DNA of 6,976 bases from Phycisphaerae bacterium SM23_33 (GTDB taxonomy: Bacteria > Planctomycetota > Phycisphaerae > SM23-33), in NCBI GenBank assembly GCA_001303665.1, contig LJUF01000180.1, positions 1 to 6,976 on the forward strand, read 5' to 3'. The translations under genes and the position numbers were made by a program. This document shows positions 1-6,125 of this stretch, piece after piece. The first letter of the stretch is position 1; each line of letters starts with the position of its first letter. The notes below the pieces were generated by a model. That model searched no databases. It saw only the letters and a list, made by a program, of their open reading frames with translations, and was not told the DNA's origin.

Positions 1-670
1 CCCCGCCGCTGAAGTGGACCATCTGCCCGTCGAGGCCGCGGACGCTGCCCACCGAGTTGCAGATCAACGTGTAGGTGCAGGTGTCGACCGCCCGCGGGCC
101 CAGGTACGCCCGCTTCTTGGCGGACCAGTCCCGCGGATTGACCCCCAGGCGGCCGACGGTATTGCCGTGAGGATGGAGGATGACCTCCGCCCCCAGGTGG
201 GCCACCGACAGGGAAGAGCCCGGGTGGCGCCCGTCGGCGCAGATGTTGATGCCCACGCAGACCCCGTCCACGTCGAAGACGCGAAAGTGCGACCCGGCGG
301 CGAAGGTCCTGCCCTCCCCGGCGGCGGCCCCGGCCAGGTGAACCTTCTCGTAATGCCCAACCAGCCCGCGCGGGCCGACCAGCACGTGGGAGATGTACAG
401 CTTCCCGCCCCGGCGCAGGGGCAGCCCGAAGGCGATGAAAAGGTCGTGCTGGCGCGCGGCCTGCATCAGTTTCCGGCAGCGCCTGTCGTCCAGCCGCATG
501 CCCACGCCGCGCATGAACGGCTTGCTGGAATATCCCGAAAGGCTCAGCTCGGGAAACAGCACCAGCCGCGCGCCGCGCCGGGCGGCCCGGCCGACCCAGA
601 GCAGGTGGCCGGTGAGGTTCCTGTCCGGATACCCGGGGACGTTCCGACTGCTCACCACGGCCACACGCAT
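1..670 (-). CDS. Nitrilase-superfamily carbon-nitrogen hydrolase (3' end cut by window edge)
   Basis: The 223 visible codons match the N-terminal two thirds or more of a carbon-nitrogen hydrolase, the family that hydrolyses amide, carbamoyl or nitrile C-N bonds through a Cys-Glu-Lys triad. All three catalytic positions are seen: Glu41 in LVLFPELSLSGY, Lys109 in HYEKVHL, and Cys144 in GINICADGRHPG. A later segment, ICNSVGSVRG followed by HFSGG, fits the conserved N-x-x-G and F-x-G strands near the active site. No signal peptide or membrane segment is seen, so it is probably cytoplasmic. The ATG at 670 is supported by GGAGG seven bases upstream and by the beta-strand MRVAVVSS typical of family N-termini. 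It is the last visible gene of the leftward operon, 94 bases after the HD phosphodiesterase gene. The substrate cannot be read from the sequence; an omega-amidase, a carbamoyl hydrolase or the amidase of an NAD-synthetase-like system are all possible. The reading frame stays open to base 1. Confidence 0.9.
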   Translation of the reverse strand, partial: MRVAVVSSRNVPGYPDRNLTGHLLWVGRAARRGARLVLFPELSLSGYSSKPFMRGVGMRLDDRRCRKLMQAARQHDLFIAFGLPLRRGGKLYISHVLVGPRGLVGHYEKVHLAGAAAGEGRTFAAGSHFRVFDVDGVCVGINICADGRHPGSSLSVAHLGAEVILHPHGNTVGRLGVNPRDWSAKKRAYLGPRAVDTCTYTLICNSVGSVRGLDGQMVHFSGG

Positions 671-677
671 GCGATTG

Positions 678-682
678 CCTCC
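678..682 (-). promoter_or_regulatory. Ribosome binding site of the nitrilase gene
   Basis: GGAGG on the minus strand lies seven bases before the ATG at 670. It is a full Shine-Dalgarno core at good spacing and decides this start. Confidence 0.75.
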
Positions 683-701
683 GGTCGTCGACCCGCCCCT
701 G

Positions 702-718
702 GAAATGCCGGCAATTTC
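702..718. repeat. 17-base near-palindrome between the HD phosphodiesterase and nitrilase genes
   Basis: GAAAT and ATTTC arms flank the self-complementary core GCCGGC, with one extra A breaking the symmetry. It is an A+T-richer patch inside a very G+C-rich 94-base gap, about 30 bases before the nitrilase start. It could be an operator or an RNA hairpin, or it could be chance. It has no following T-run, so it is not a standard terminator. Confidence 0.3.
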
Positions 719-764
719 GGCCGCGGGGCTGGGTCGCTGCCGCGCGGAAGCTCCGCCGTCCCGC

Positions 765-2354
765 TCATCGCCGCGCCCCGGCGGGCGTCTTGCCGTTCGG
801 CGCGGCGTTGCCCTTTCCCTCTTCGGCCGGGCCTTCCTTCTCCTGAGAGGGGTATTTCACCCGGGCGTGGTACATGCCCAGCAGGCTCTTGGTCAGGGAG
901 GTCTCGATGGCGTGGACCTCCTGAAGCCGCAGCTCGCAGTCGTCCAGCTGGCCGTCGGTGAGTCGCTTGGAGATCATCTGGTGGACCTGCGTCTCGACCC
1001 GGCCGGGGGCGGGCTGGGGCGTGGCCCGGACGGCGGACTCGGCGGCGTCGGCCAGCATGAGGATGGCGGCCTCCTTGGAGCGGGGCTTGGGCCCGGGATA
1101 GCGGAACTCCACCTCGTCGGGGGCCCGATCCACGTCTTCCCGGCGCTGCTGGGCGGCGGCATGGTAGAAGTACTCCACCAGGGTCGTGCCGTGGTGAGAC
1201 ATGATGAACTCGTACAGGACCGGGGGCAGGCCGTATTGCCTGGCCAGCTCCAGCCCGTCCTTGACGTGCCCCTTGATGACCAGCAGGCTCATGGCCGGGG
1301 AGAGCCGGTCGTGCCGGGAACCGGGCCCGGGCTGGTTCTCCACGAAGTAGGGGGGCTTGTTGATCTTGCCGACGTCATGGTAGTAGGCCCCGACGCGGGC
1401 CAGCAGCCCGCGGGCGCCGATGGCCTCGGCCGCCGCCTCGCACATCGAGCCCAGCAGCAGCGAATGGCTGTAGGTGCCGGGGGCCTCCAGGGCCAGCCGT
1501 TTCAGCAGCGGCTTGTTGGCGTCGCACCACTCCAGCAGCGTCAGCGAGGTGGCGATGTTGAAGATCCGCTCGATCAGCGGCAGGATGCCCTGGGTGATGA
1601 ACCCGCCGGCCAGGGCCGCCCCCGCCGCCCAGGCTCCGTTCACCAGGAGCAGCTGGGGTGACCCGCCCTCGGCCGCCCCGACCGCCCAGGCCGCCACAAA
1701 CAACACCGCCGCCGTCATCCCGCCGGCTTCGATGAGCTTGCTGCGGGTGCGGACCTCCCGAAGCTGGAACACGGCCGCCGCCACCGCCGCCCAGAGCAGC
1801 AGCAGCTGCCCCATCCCCATGCGAAGCTGAAGCACCGTCAGCACCACCAGCGCCCCGCCCAGGGCGAAGGCGAACCGCTGATCGTAGGCGATGGTAAGGA
1901 TCACCGAGGCGATGAAGATGCCGAACACCGACAGATACGGATTCCACGCCGTCGCTCCGACCGTCACCTTGCTCAGCAACAGGGTCAGCGAGAGCAGCGC
2001 CACGACGGCAAAGCCCCGCCAGTGGTTCTTGACGATCCTCGGCCGGTACTTGCTGACGTACAGACACAGCAGGGCGACGATGCCGCCTATCATTCCGGCC
2101 CGGCCCAGCAGCAGCCAGGCCAGCGAGTAGGGGTTTTCGGGGGCCTGCCGGCGGACGAAACCGTCGTGTTCGGCCGGCAGCGGCTCCAACGTCCAGACGT
2201 CCATGACCAGCACGACGGCAAAGAAGGCCGCCGCCAGCAGCACCGAGCCGACCCCGCCGGCCTGGCGGAAGCGCTCCCAGCGGCCGTCGCCGGCCGGCTG
2301 CGAGTTCCGGCGAGGCTCCAGCCTTCGCGGCGTTTTCTTCTTAAATGGCCACAT
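765..2354 (-). CDS. pgpH: PgpH-like 7TM-HD phosphodiesterase (probable c-di-AMP hydrolase), lacking the extracellular domain
   Basis: A 529-residue membrane protein with a C-terminal HD hydrolase domain. Family knowledge: PgpH/YqfF proteins hydrolyse cyclic di-AMP to pApA using two metal ions. Residues 1-33 are basic and cytoplasmic. Hydrophobic segments run roughly 36-52, 78-100, 113-130, 139-157, 160-197 (probably two passes), 211-228 and 235-257, followed by the cytosolic HD domain at about 270-500. Metal and catalytic positions visible are His297 (TYSHS), His326-Asp327 with Lys330 (YYHDVGK), His363 (GHVKDG), His387-His388 (SHHGTT) and Asp436 (LADAAES). FRYPGPKPRSKEAA at 417-430 is also typical of this family. 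The stretch between the first two membrane segments is only about 25 residues, where family members usually carry a 7TMR-HDED extracellular domain of a few hundred residues; total length is about 180 below the roughly 710 of Bacillus YqfF. The start is an ATG 27 bases after the phoH stop, with only a weak GGGATGA upstream. The C-terminal tail after 500 is charged and low-complexity. Nucleotide specificity is inferred from the family. Confidence 0.9.
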   Translation of the reverse strand: MWPFKKKTPRRLEPRRNSQPAGDGRWERFRQAGGVGSVLLAAAFFAVVLVMDVWTLEPLPAEHDGFVRRQAPENPYSLAWLLLGRAGMIGGIVALLCLYVSKYRPRIVKNHWRGFAVVALLSLTLLLSKVTVGATAWNPYLSVFGIFIASVILTIAYDQRFAFALGGALVVLTVLQLRMGMGQLLLLWAAVAAAVFQLREVRTRSKLIEAGGMTAAVLFVAAWAVGAAEGGSPQLLLVNGAWAAGAALAGGFITQGILPLIERIFNIATSLTLLEWCDANKPLLKRLALEAPGTYSHSLLLGSMCEAAAEAIGARGLLARVGAYYHDVGKINKPPYFVENQPGPGSRHDRLSPAMSLLVIKGHVKDGLELARQYGLPPVLYEFIMSHHGTTLVEYFYHAAAQQRREDVDRAPDEVEFRYPGPKPRSKEAAILMLADAAESAVRATPQPAPGRVETQVHQMISKRLTDGQLDDCELRLQEVHAIETSLTKSLLGMYHARVKYPSQEKEGPAEEGKGNAAPNGKTPAGARR

Positions 2355-2381
2355 GGCTCATCCCGCCGGGCCGGTCCGGCC

Positions 2382-3404
2382 TCAGACCCCCGCGGGATCG
2401 TCCTCGTCCAGCCCCACCCCGGCGGCGTCCACGCGCCGGCGCGGCATTCCCTGCCGGGAATCCTTTCCTGCCTCCGCATTCAGGGCGTACGCCTCGACGA
2501 TCTTCTGCACCAGCCGGTGGCGAACGATGTCGTGCTTGTCCAGGCGAATGAAGATCAGTCCCTTGATGCCCTTCAGCCGTCGGCCCGCGTCGATCAGGCC
2601 GCTGGTGACGTCCTCGGGCAGGTCCACCTGGGAGTCGTCGCCGGTAACTATCATTTTTGACCCGTGACCCATGCGGGTCAAGAGCATCAGCATCTGCAGG
2701 CAGGTGGTGTTCTGGGCCTCGTCCACGATGATCACCGAATCGTTCAGCGTCCGCCCGCGCATGAACGCCAGCGGGATGACCTCGATGATGTCGTTGGCCA
2801 TGAAGCGCCGGACCTGGTCGAAGTCCATCATGTCGTTCAGGGCGTCGAACAGCGGGCGCAGGTACGGGTTGACCTTGGCCTGCATGTCGCCGGGCAGGAA
2901 GCCCAGCTTCTCGCCGGCCTCCACCGCCGGGCGAGCCAGGATCATCCGCCGCGCCTTGCCCGTTTTGAGCATGTTCACGGCCACAGCCACCGCCAGGTAC
3001 GTCTTGCCCGTGCCGGCCGGGCCCGTGCAGAAGACCATGTCGTGCCTGCGGATGGCCTCGACGTACCGCCGCTGCCCCGGGGAGCGTGGCTGCACGGCCC
3101 GGGCATTGTACACCTGGATGACGTCCACGGCCTCCAGCTCCTGGCTTTCGGCCGCGGCCGCGGCGATGGCGTCGGCGATGCTCTGCGGGGTGACCGGCTC
3201 GTTCCGCCGCATGTTGCGCTGGAGGGTCGAAAGCACGGTCGCGGCCCGAGAGACGTTGCCGGCCGCCCCGGTGATCTTCACCGCCCCGGCCCGGGCGAAC
3301 ATCTGGACGTTGAACGAATCCCGGATCATTTTCAGGTTCACGTCCCCGGGGCCGAACAACGCCGACCGTAGTTCCGCCCTTTCCAAGGTCACCGTTAATT
3401 CCAC
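2382..3404 (-). CDS. phoH: PhoH family ATPase
   Basis: A 340-residue cytoplasmic P-loop ATPase of the PhoH family, thought to act as an RNA-associated NTPase/helicase-like protein; its precise role is unsettled. An N-terminal KH-like region is seen at about 15-66 (KMIRDSFNVQMFARAGAVKI). The ATPase domain follows at about 105-310, with Walker A GPAGTGKT at 128-135, LARPAVEAGEKLGFLPGD at 156-173, Walker B VIIVDEAQN at 224-232, and a TGDDSQVDLP sensor-like motif at 254-263. Residues 311-340 form a charged tail (RRR, then DEDD) of no recognised function. The start is GTG at 3404, supported by GGAGG eight bases upstream and by the position of the KH-like region. It lies 55 bases after cdsA and 27 bases before the HD phosphodiesterase gene, almost certainly co-transcribed with them. 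phoH next to a PgpH homologue is a widely conserved pair, usually with ybeY following; ybeY is not seen here. Confidence 0.95.
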   Translation of the reverse strand: MELTVTLERAELRSALFGPGDVNLKMIRDSFNVQMFARAGAVKITGAAGNVSRAATVLSTLQRNMRRNEPVTPQSIADAIAAAAAESQELEAVDVIQVYNARAVQPRSPGQRRYVEAIRRHDMVFCTGPAGTGKTYLAVAVAVNMLKTGKARRMILARPAVEAGEKLGFLPGDMQAKVNPYLRPLFDALNDMMDFDQVRRFMANDIIEVIPLAFMRGRTLNDSVIIVDEAQNTTCLQMLMLLTRMGHGSKMIVTGDDSQVDLPEDVTSGLIDAGRRLKGIKGLIFIRLDKHDIVRHRLVQKIVEAYALNAEAGKDSRQGMPRRRVDAAGVGLDEDDPAGV

Positions 3405-3412
3405 TTCCGAAA

Positions 3413-3417
3413 CCTCC
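3413..3417 (-). promoter_or_regulatory. Ribosome binding site of phoH
   Basis: GGAGG on the minus strand lies eight bases before the GTG at 3404. It is a complete Shine-Dalgarno core and is the main reason to accept the GTG start. Confidence 0.75.
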
Positions 3418-3443
3418 GGCCCGCAGGCTCCAGACGCGCTGGG

Positions 3444-3460
3444 GCGGGCCAGCCGCCCGC
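3444..3460 (-). other. G+C-rich hairpin at the cdsA stop codon
   Basis: GCGGGC and GCCCGC can pair as a 6-base stem around a 5-base loop, starting at the last base of the cdsA TAG stop. There is no T-run after it, so a classic terminator is unlikely. It might stabilise the transcript or partly attenuate it before phoH. Such stems arise easily in DNA of this composition. Confidence 0.25.
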
Positions 3461-4383
3461 TATCGAGCCAGGGCCAGCAGCAGGTACGCCGCCGGGGCCG
3501 CCAGCAGGGGCGAATCGACCACGTCCAGCACCCCGCCGAAGGCCGGCAGCTTGCCGCCGGAATCCTTCCGCCCGGCGTCCCGCTTCAGGGCCGATTCGCA
3601 CATGTCGGCCATCTGGCCGAAAAGCCCCAGCGCCACCGCCAAGGCGCCGGCCAGCCACAACTCCACCATTTTACCATCGTTTGCGAAGATCGGGTTCAGG
3701 ACGGCGGCCGTACCCACGCCGCAAGCCGCCGCCGCCACCAAGCCGCCGAGCAGGCCTTCCCAACTCTTGCCCGGACTCAACCGGGGAAGCAGCTTATGCC
3801 GGCCGAAAAAAGACCCGCTGAAGTACGCCCCGATGTCGGTGGCCTTGACCGCCACCAGGAAAAAGACGAACGCCCGCAGGCCGAATTCCAGCCGGATCCC
3901 CAGCACGATCGCACCGCACACCCCCAGGTAGCACACCCCCAGCAGGGACGCGCCGATCCGCCGAATCACGTCCTTCGTGCCGTGATGGATGACCTGATCG
4001 GCAAAGAACACCATCAGCGTGCCGCCCAGGAGGAGCTTTGTGAGCATCTCGCCGTGCGGACCCACGGCCGCCGCCTGGCGCCAGAACGGCAGCGTGCCCA
4101 CCAGGACGGTGGCCGCCAGCCCGGTCAGGCGGAAGACGTCGGTCCCGGCCGCCGCCGCCAGCCGGGCCAGCTCCAGGTACCCCGCGGCCAGCAGCACGGC
4201 CACCAGCGCCGCCAGGGGCAGGCCCCTCAGCAGCCTCGTCCGGCCTGCGGGCCCGGCCGGAAGCTGCGGCACGTTCAACTCCTCCAGCTTCCAGTCCAGC
4301 CAAAGCAGCGCGCACATGAAGGCAATCAGGGCCGCCCCGACCAGGATCCGCTTTCCCATCATGCCGATATTACAAGCCTTCAT
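3460..4383 (-). CDS. cdsA: Phosphatidate cytidylyltransferase (CDP-diacylglycerol synthase)
   Basis: A 307-residue, strongly hydrophobic inner-membrane protein of the CdsA family, which makes CDP-diacylglycerol from phosphatidate and CTP, the branch point for bacterial phospholipids. Hydrophobic segments lie near 12-30, 55-79, 87-100, 117-128, 145-164, 170-190, 210-232 and 242-258. Family motifs are clear: KATDIGAYFSGSFFGRHKLL at 180-199, then LSPGKSWEG at 202-210, and the C-terminal signature SALKRDAGRKDSGGKLPAFG at 264-283 running on to GVLDVVDS by 291. The signature is altered: the usual His of PGHGG is Phe282 and the Arg of DRxD is Val288, while Lys267, Arg268, Lys273, Asp274, Asp287 and Asp290 are kept. 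The start is uncertain: ATG 4383 has no Shine-Dalgarno sequence, and ATGs at 4362 and 4359 (MMGKRILVG) fit the usual family N-terminus better. It is the first gene of the leftward operon. Confidence 0.93.
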   Translation of the reverse strand: MKACNIGMMGKRILVGAALIAFMCALLWLDWKLEELNVPQLPAGPAGRTRLLRGLPLAALVAVLLAAGYLELARLAAAAGTDVFRLTGLAATVLVGTLPFWRQAAAVGPHGEMLTKLLLGGTLMVFFADQVIHHGTKDVIRRIGASLLGVCYLGVCGAIVLGIRLEFGLRAFVFFLVAVKATDIGAYFSGSFFGRHKLLPRLSPGKSWEGLLGGLVAAAACGVGTAAVLNPIFANDGKMVELWLAGALAVALGLFGQMADMCESALKRDAGRKDSGGKLPAFGGVLDVVDSPLLAAPAAYLLLALAR

Positions 4384-4397
4384 CGGTGGAATTGGAA
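4369..4397 (-). promoter_or_regulatory. Candidate cdsA promoter reading into ATG 4362
   Basis: On the minus strand TTCCAA (4397-4392) is followed after 17 bases by TGTAAT (4374-4369). These match the sigma-70 -35 and -10 boxes at 3 and 5 of 6 positions. Six bases later comes ATG at 4362, so a transcript from here would be leaderless or nearly so. Support is the local A+T-rich patch, the 17-base spacer and the absence of a Shine-Dalgarno sequence before any candidate start. The -35 match is weak. Confidence 0.3.
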
Positions 4398-4659
4398 GCG
4401 CGGGTTACCGGCGCCGGGGCGGGCACAAGGCGCCGGAAACGGGGTCCCGTAGCCCCGGCTGCGTCCCGCCGGCCTCCCCCCCTGTCTGCCCGGGGCGGCC
4501 GCCGGTTCCCGCCCCTGCGGCAAGAGGACGACCAGGCGGGAAAGAGCCGCAGGAGAATCTCAGGAATGCCAGCCCCAAGAGCTTGCCGGGGCTTGTCTTG
4601 TGGGCCGTGTTCAGATGTGCCGCGTAACGACGCGCGACAGCCGGTTTCTCAGATAACAG

Positions 4660-4689
4660 TTGTTCAACAGACTCGATTGCAGCTACGAT
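4660..4689 (+). promoter_or_regulatory. Weak candidate promoter for the rightward gene
   Basis: TTGTTC (4660-4665) and TACGAT (4684-4689) are separated by 18 bases, matching sigma-70 boxes at 3 and 4 of 6 positions. They lie in the A+T-richer part of the divergent region. The -35 box overlaps the first TGTTCAACA dyad, as expected if that dyad were an operator. The leader would be about 160 bases. The match alone is poor. Confidence 0.22.
4661..4670. repeat. Dyad repeat TGTTCAACAG, copy 1
   Basis: The first nine bases, TGTT-C-AACA, form a perfect inverted repeat around one central base. An identical 10-base copy occurs at 4735-4744, and a half-site TGTTCA is at 4608-4613. It is a possible binding site for a dimeric regulator, which is an inference. 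Confidence 0.35.
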
Positions 4690-4734
4690 TCCCGGTCACC
4701 GGTGCTGCCTCTTGTCCGTGAGGTCATGTGCGGA

Positions 4735-4744
4735 TGTTCAACAG
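4735..4744. repeat. Dyad repeat TGTTCAACAG, copy 2
   Basis: An exact copy of the 10 bases at 4661-4670, 74 bases downstream in the same orientation and still upstream of the rightward gene. Confidence 0.35.
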
Positions 4745-4843
4745 GGCCCGGCCGGCCGGCAAACCGGAAATTGTGGTCAAGATGCGAGGGCGAGAACAGT
4801 CCCGGCAGTTTCCGGCAGACGCGGGAGGCGGCCGTCCTGGCGC

Positions 4844-4855
4844 GGGAGGGCAGGG
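4844..4855 (+). promoter_or_regulatory. Ribosome binding region of the exported Tiki/EreA-like gene
   Basis: GGGAGG at 4844-4849 ends nine bases before the ATG at 4859, and a second G-rich AGGG at 4852-4855 lies closer. Together with the signal peptide that begins at this ATG, it selects 4859 over the in-frame GTG at 4712, whose extra 49 codons are arginine-rich and not protein-like. Confidence 0.6.
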
Positions 4856-4858
4856 ATT

Positions 4859-6073
4859 ATGAAGCGCAGTGTTGGGCGAACGTTGGCTTTCTGCACAGTG
4901 TTGGGTTGGTGTGCCGGGCCGGCTTGGGCGGGCGGGGCCGGGGGCGCCGAGAGCAAGGCCGCCACGATGCCGGCAGCCGCCACCGGCGCCGACGTGGCCC
5001 AACTGACGAAGGCAGACGAAGCCCGACTTCTCAGCTACGTCAAGCAGAACGGCAGGGACCCCGTCGGGTACGTCGTGGAGAAACTCAAGACCCACGACAT
5101 CGTCATCCTGGGTGAGTCACACGGCTCCCGGGACATCCTGGAGTTCCTGGCCGAGTTGATTCCCGCGGCGTACCGGCGAGCCGGCGTGCGTTGCTTGGCA
5201 ACCGAATTCATGCGGAGCCGGAACAATGGGCGAGCCAACAAGATCGTCACCGCTGGCGTCTATGATCAGGCCGCGGTGATGGCGCTGTACCGCGATTTCG
5301 GCTGGGTCTGGGGCTACCAGGAGTACATGGACGTCTTCAAGGCCGTGTGGCAGCTAAACCAGTCCTTGCCAGCCGGAGCCGAAAAGTTCCGAATCCTCGG
5401 CCTGGACATCCCCCAGGACCCCATGGACGCCTTGCCGGGGTCGAAGAATCGTGGTGAGGCCGTCAAGGCGCTGCGGCAGCGCGACAATTCGATGGCCGAG
5501 ACCTTCCTTCGCGAGATCGGGAAGAGCGGAACCAAAGTGCTCGTCCATATCGGGCTGCATCACGCGTTCGCGCGGTATCGGCAGCCCGACATAAGGAACG
5601 GAGAACTCGTCGGCCTGGTGGATCCAAGATTCGGTTGCCTGCTCGCGCGGGCCTACGGCGGGAAGGTGTTTCAAATCCGCCTGCATCAATGGGATTATGC
5701 CGCCGACAGAGGCGGCATGGGCAGGCCCCGGCAGGTCCTGGGCGGGCTTCTGGAGCGAGTGATGGCTGCCAACGGCAACCGACCCGTCGGCTTCGACGTC
5801 GAAGGATCCCCCTTCGAGAAGCTGCGGGACCCGAAGTCCTATTACTTCGCCCTCCAGCCTGCGGTCGTCTTCGCGGATCTCAACCAGGGGTACGTCTTCC
5901 ACAGACCTCTAAGTCAAATGCGAAGGTGCCGCTGGGCCGTCGGCTTTATCGGCGAGAGCAACTACGACAAGGCCAGAAAGATGGCGACCGTTCGCGGCTG
6001 GGTCAAGCCGGGCCAATACACAACGCCCAAGGAGCTCGACCGCCGGTTCAAGGAGATCTTCGAAGCACGCTGA
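4859..6073 (+). CDS. Exported Tiki/ChaN/EreA-like superfamily protein
   Basis: A 404-residue protein with a Sec signal peptide: basic MKRSVGR, hydrophobic core to about residue 20, and a likely cut after AWA at 24. It should act in the periplasm or outside the cell. The mature part shows the superfamily pattern: IVILGESHGS at 81-90 (GExH with Glu86 and His88), a strand ending in Glu116 (CLATEF), LGLDIP at 180-185, and LVHIGLHHAF at 228-237 (GxxH, Gly232 to His235). Known members include ChaN haem-binding lipoproteins, Tiki metalloproteases, TraB/GumN and erythromycin esterases. The 28-residue step from His88 to Glu116 equals, as I recall, that between His46 and Glu74 of EreB. A C-terminal part (about 300-404, with GFDVEGSPF and VGFIGESNY) is unassigned. 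No clear lipobox is present: LGWC at 15-18 has a disfavoured Trp before Cys. It stands alone on the plus strand, divergent from cdsA. Activity cannot be told: haem or metal binding, peptidase or esterase are all open. Confidence 0.75.
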   Translation: MKRSVGRTLAFCTVLGWCAGPAWAGGAGGAESKAATMPAAATGADVAQLTKADEARLLSYVKQNGRDPVGYVVEKLKTHDIVILGESHGSRDILEFLAELIPAAYRRAGVRCLATEFMRSRNNGRANKIVTAGVYDQAAVMALYRDFGWVWGYQEYMDVFKAVWQLNQSLPAGAEKFRILGLDIPQDPMDALPGSKNRGEAVKALRQRDNSMAETFLREIGKSGTKVLVHIGLHHAFARYRQPDIRNGELVGLVDPRFGCLLARAYGGKVFQIRLHQWDYAADRGGMGRPRQVLGGLLERVMAANGNRPVGFDVEGSPFEKLRDPKSYYFALQPAVVFADLNQGYVFHRPLSQMRRCRWAVGFIGESNYDKARKMATVRGWVKPGQYTTPKELDRRFKEIFEAR

Positions 6074-6081
6074 GACGTGCC

Positions 6082-6104
6082 AGCGGAAAGCCGCCCGGGC
6101 CGCT
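6082..6104. terminator. Possible hairpin between converging genes
   Basis: AGCGG and CCGCT arms (6082-6086 and 6100-6104) flank a 13-base loop. A shorter GCGG/CCGC stem with an AAAG loop (6083-6094) is an alternative. It sits in the 52 bases between two converging stop codons, where a bidirectional terminator would be expected. There is no T-run on either side, so the call is weak. Confidence 0.25.
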
Positions 6105-6125
6105 TCGCCGCAGCAATGTACCAGC

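Larger units (their letters stand above)
4384..4858. other. Divergent intergenic region without a convincing gene
   Basis: These 475 bases separate cdsA (leftward) from the exported Tiki/EreA-like gene (rightward). Open frames here give arginine-, proline- and glycine-rich translations without recognisable folds and usually without ribosome binding sites, so I call no gene. Bases 4384-4600 are very G+C-rich. Bases about 4605-4800 are visibly less so and hold the dyad repeats and promoter-like boxes described separately. No tRNA arms, riboswitch core or rRNA fragment was recognised, though a small RNA cannot be excluded by eye. Confidence 0.6.

Noticed and set aside
14..961. A 315-codon open frame on the plus strand at the left edge
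   Set aside because: It is the mirror of the nitrilase gene, whose full Glu-Lys-Cys triad is on the minus strand. The translation is low in hydrophobic residues and motif-free.
393..1661. A 422-codon open frame on the plus strand opposite the nitrilase and HD phosphodiesterase genes
   Set aside because: Gly-, Leu- and Val-rich repetitive translation that spans a gene boundary. The minus strand carries intact catalytic motifs at the same place.
2671..4452. A 593-codon open frame on the plus strand across phoH and cdsA
   Set aside because: It is antisense to two well-recognised genes and the gap between them. Its translation is rich in R, P, Q and H with no motifs. Long antisense frames are expected in such G+C-rich DNA.
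4386..4721. A possible small gene in the divergent region (111 codons, plus strand)
   Set aside because: Arg-, Pro- and Gly-rich, without a ribosome binding site or recognisable fold, and similar frames overlap it in other phases. It is treated as non-coding.
4600..4800. A tRNA or structured RNA in the A+T-richer part of the divergent region
   Set aside because: GATTCCCGG near 4687 recalls a T-arm, but no acceptor, D or anticodon stems can be laid out around it.
4712..4858. A longer N-terminus for the exported protein starting at GTG 4712
   Set aside because: The added 49 residues are Arg-, Gly- and Gln-rich and would bury the signal peptide. The ATG at 4859 has a ribosome binding region and a proper signal sequence right after it.
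4901..4912. A lipobox in the exported protein (LGWC, residues 15-18)
   Set aside because: Trp just before the Cys is disfavoured for lipoprotein signal peptidase, and AWA at 22-24 gives a good ordinary signal-peptidase site.
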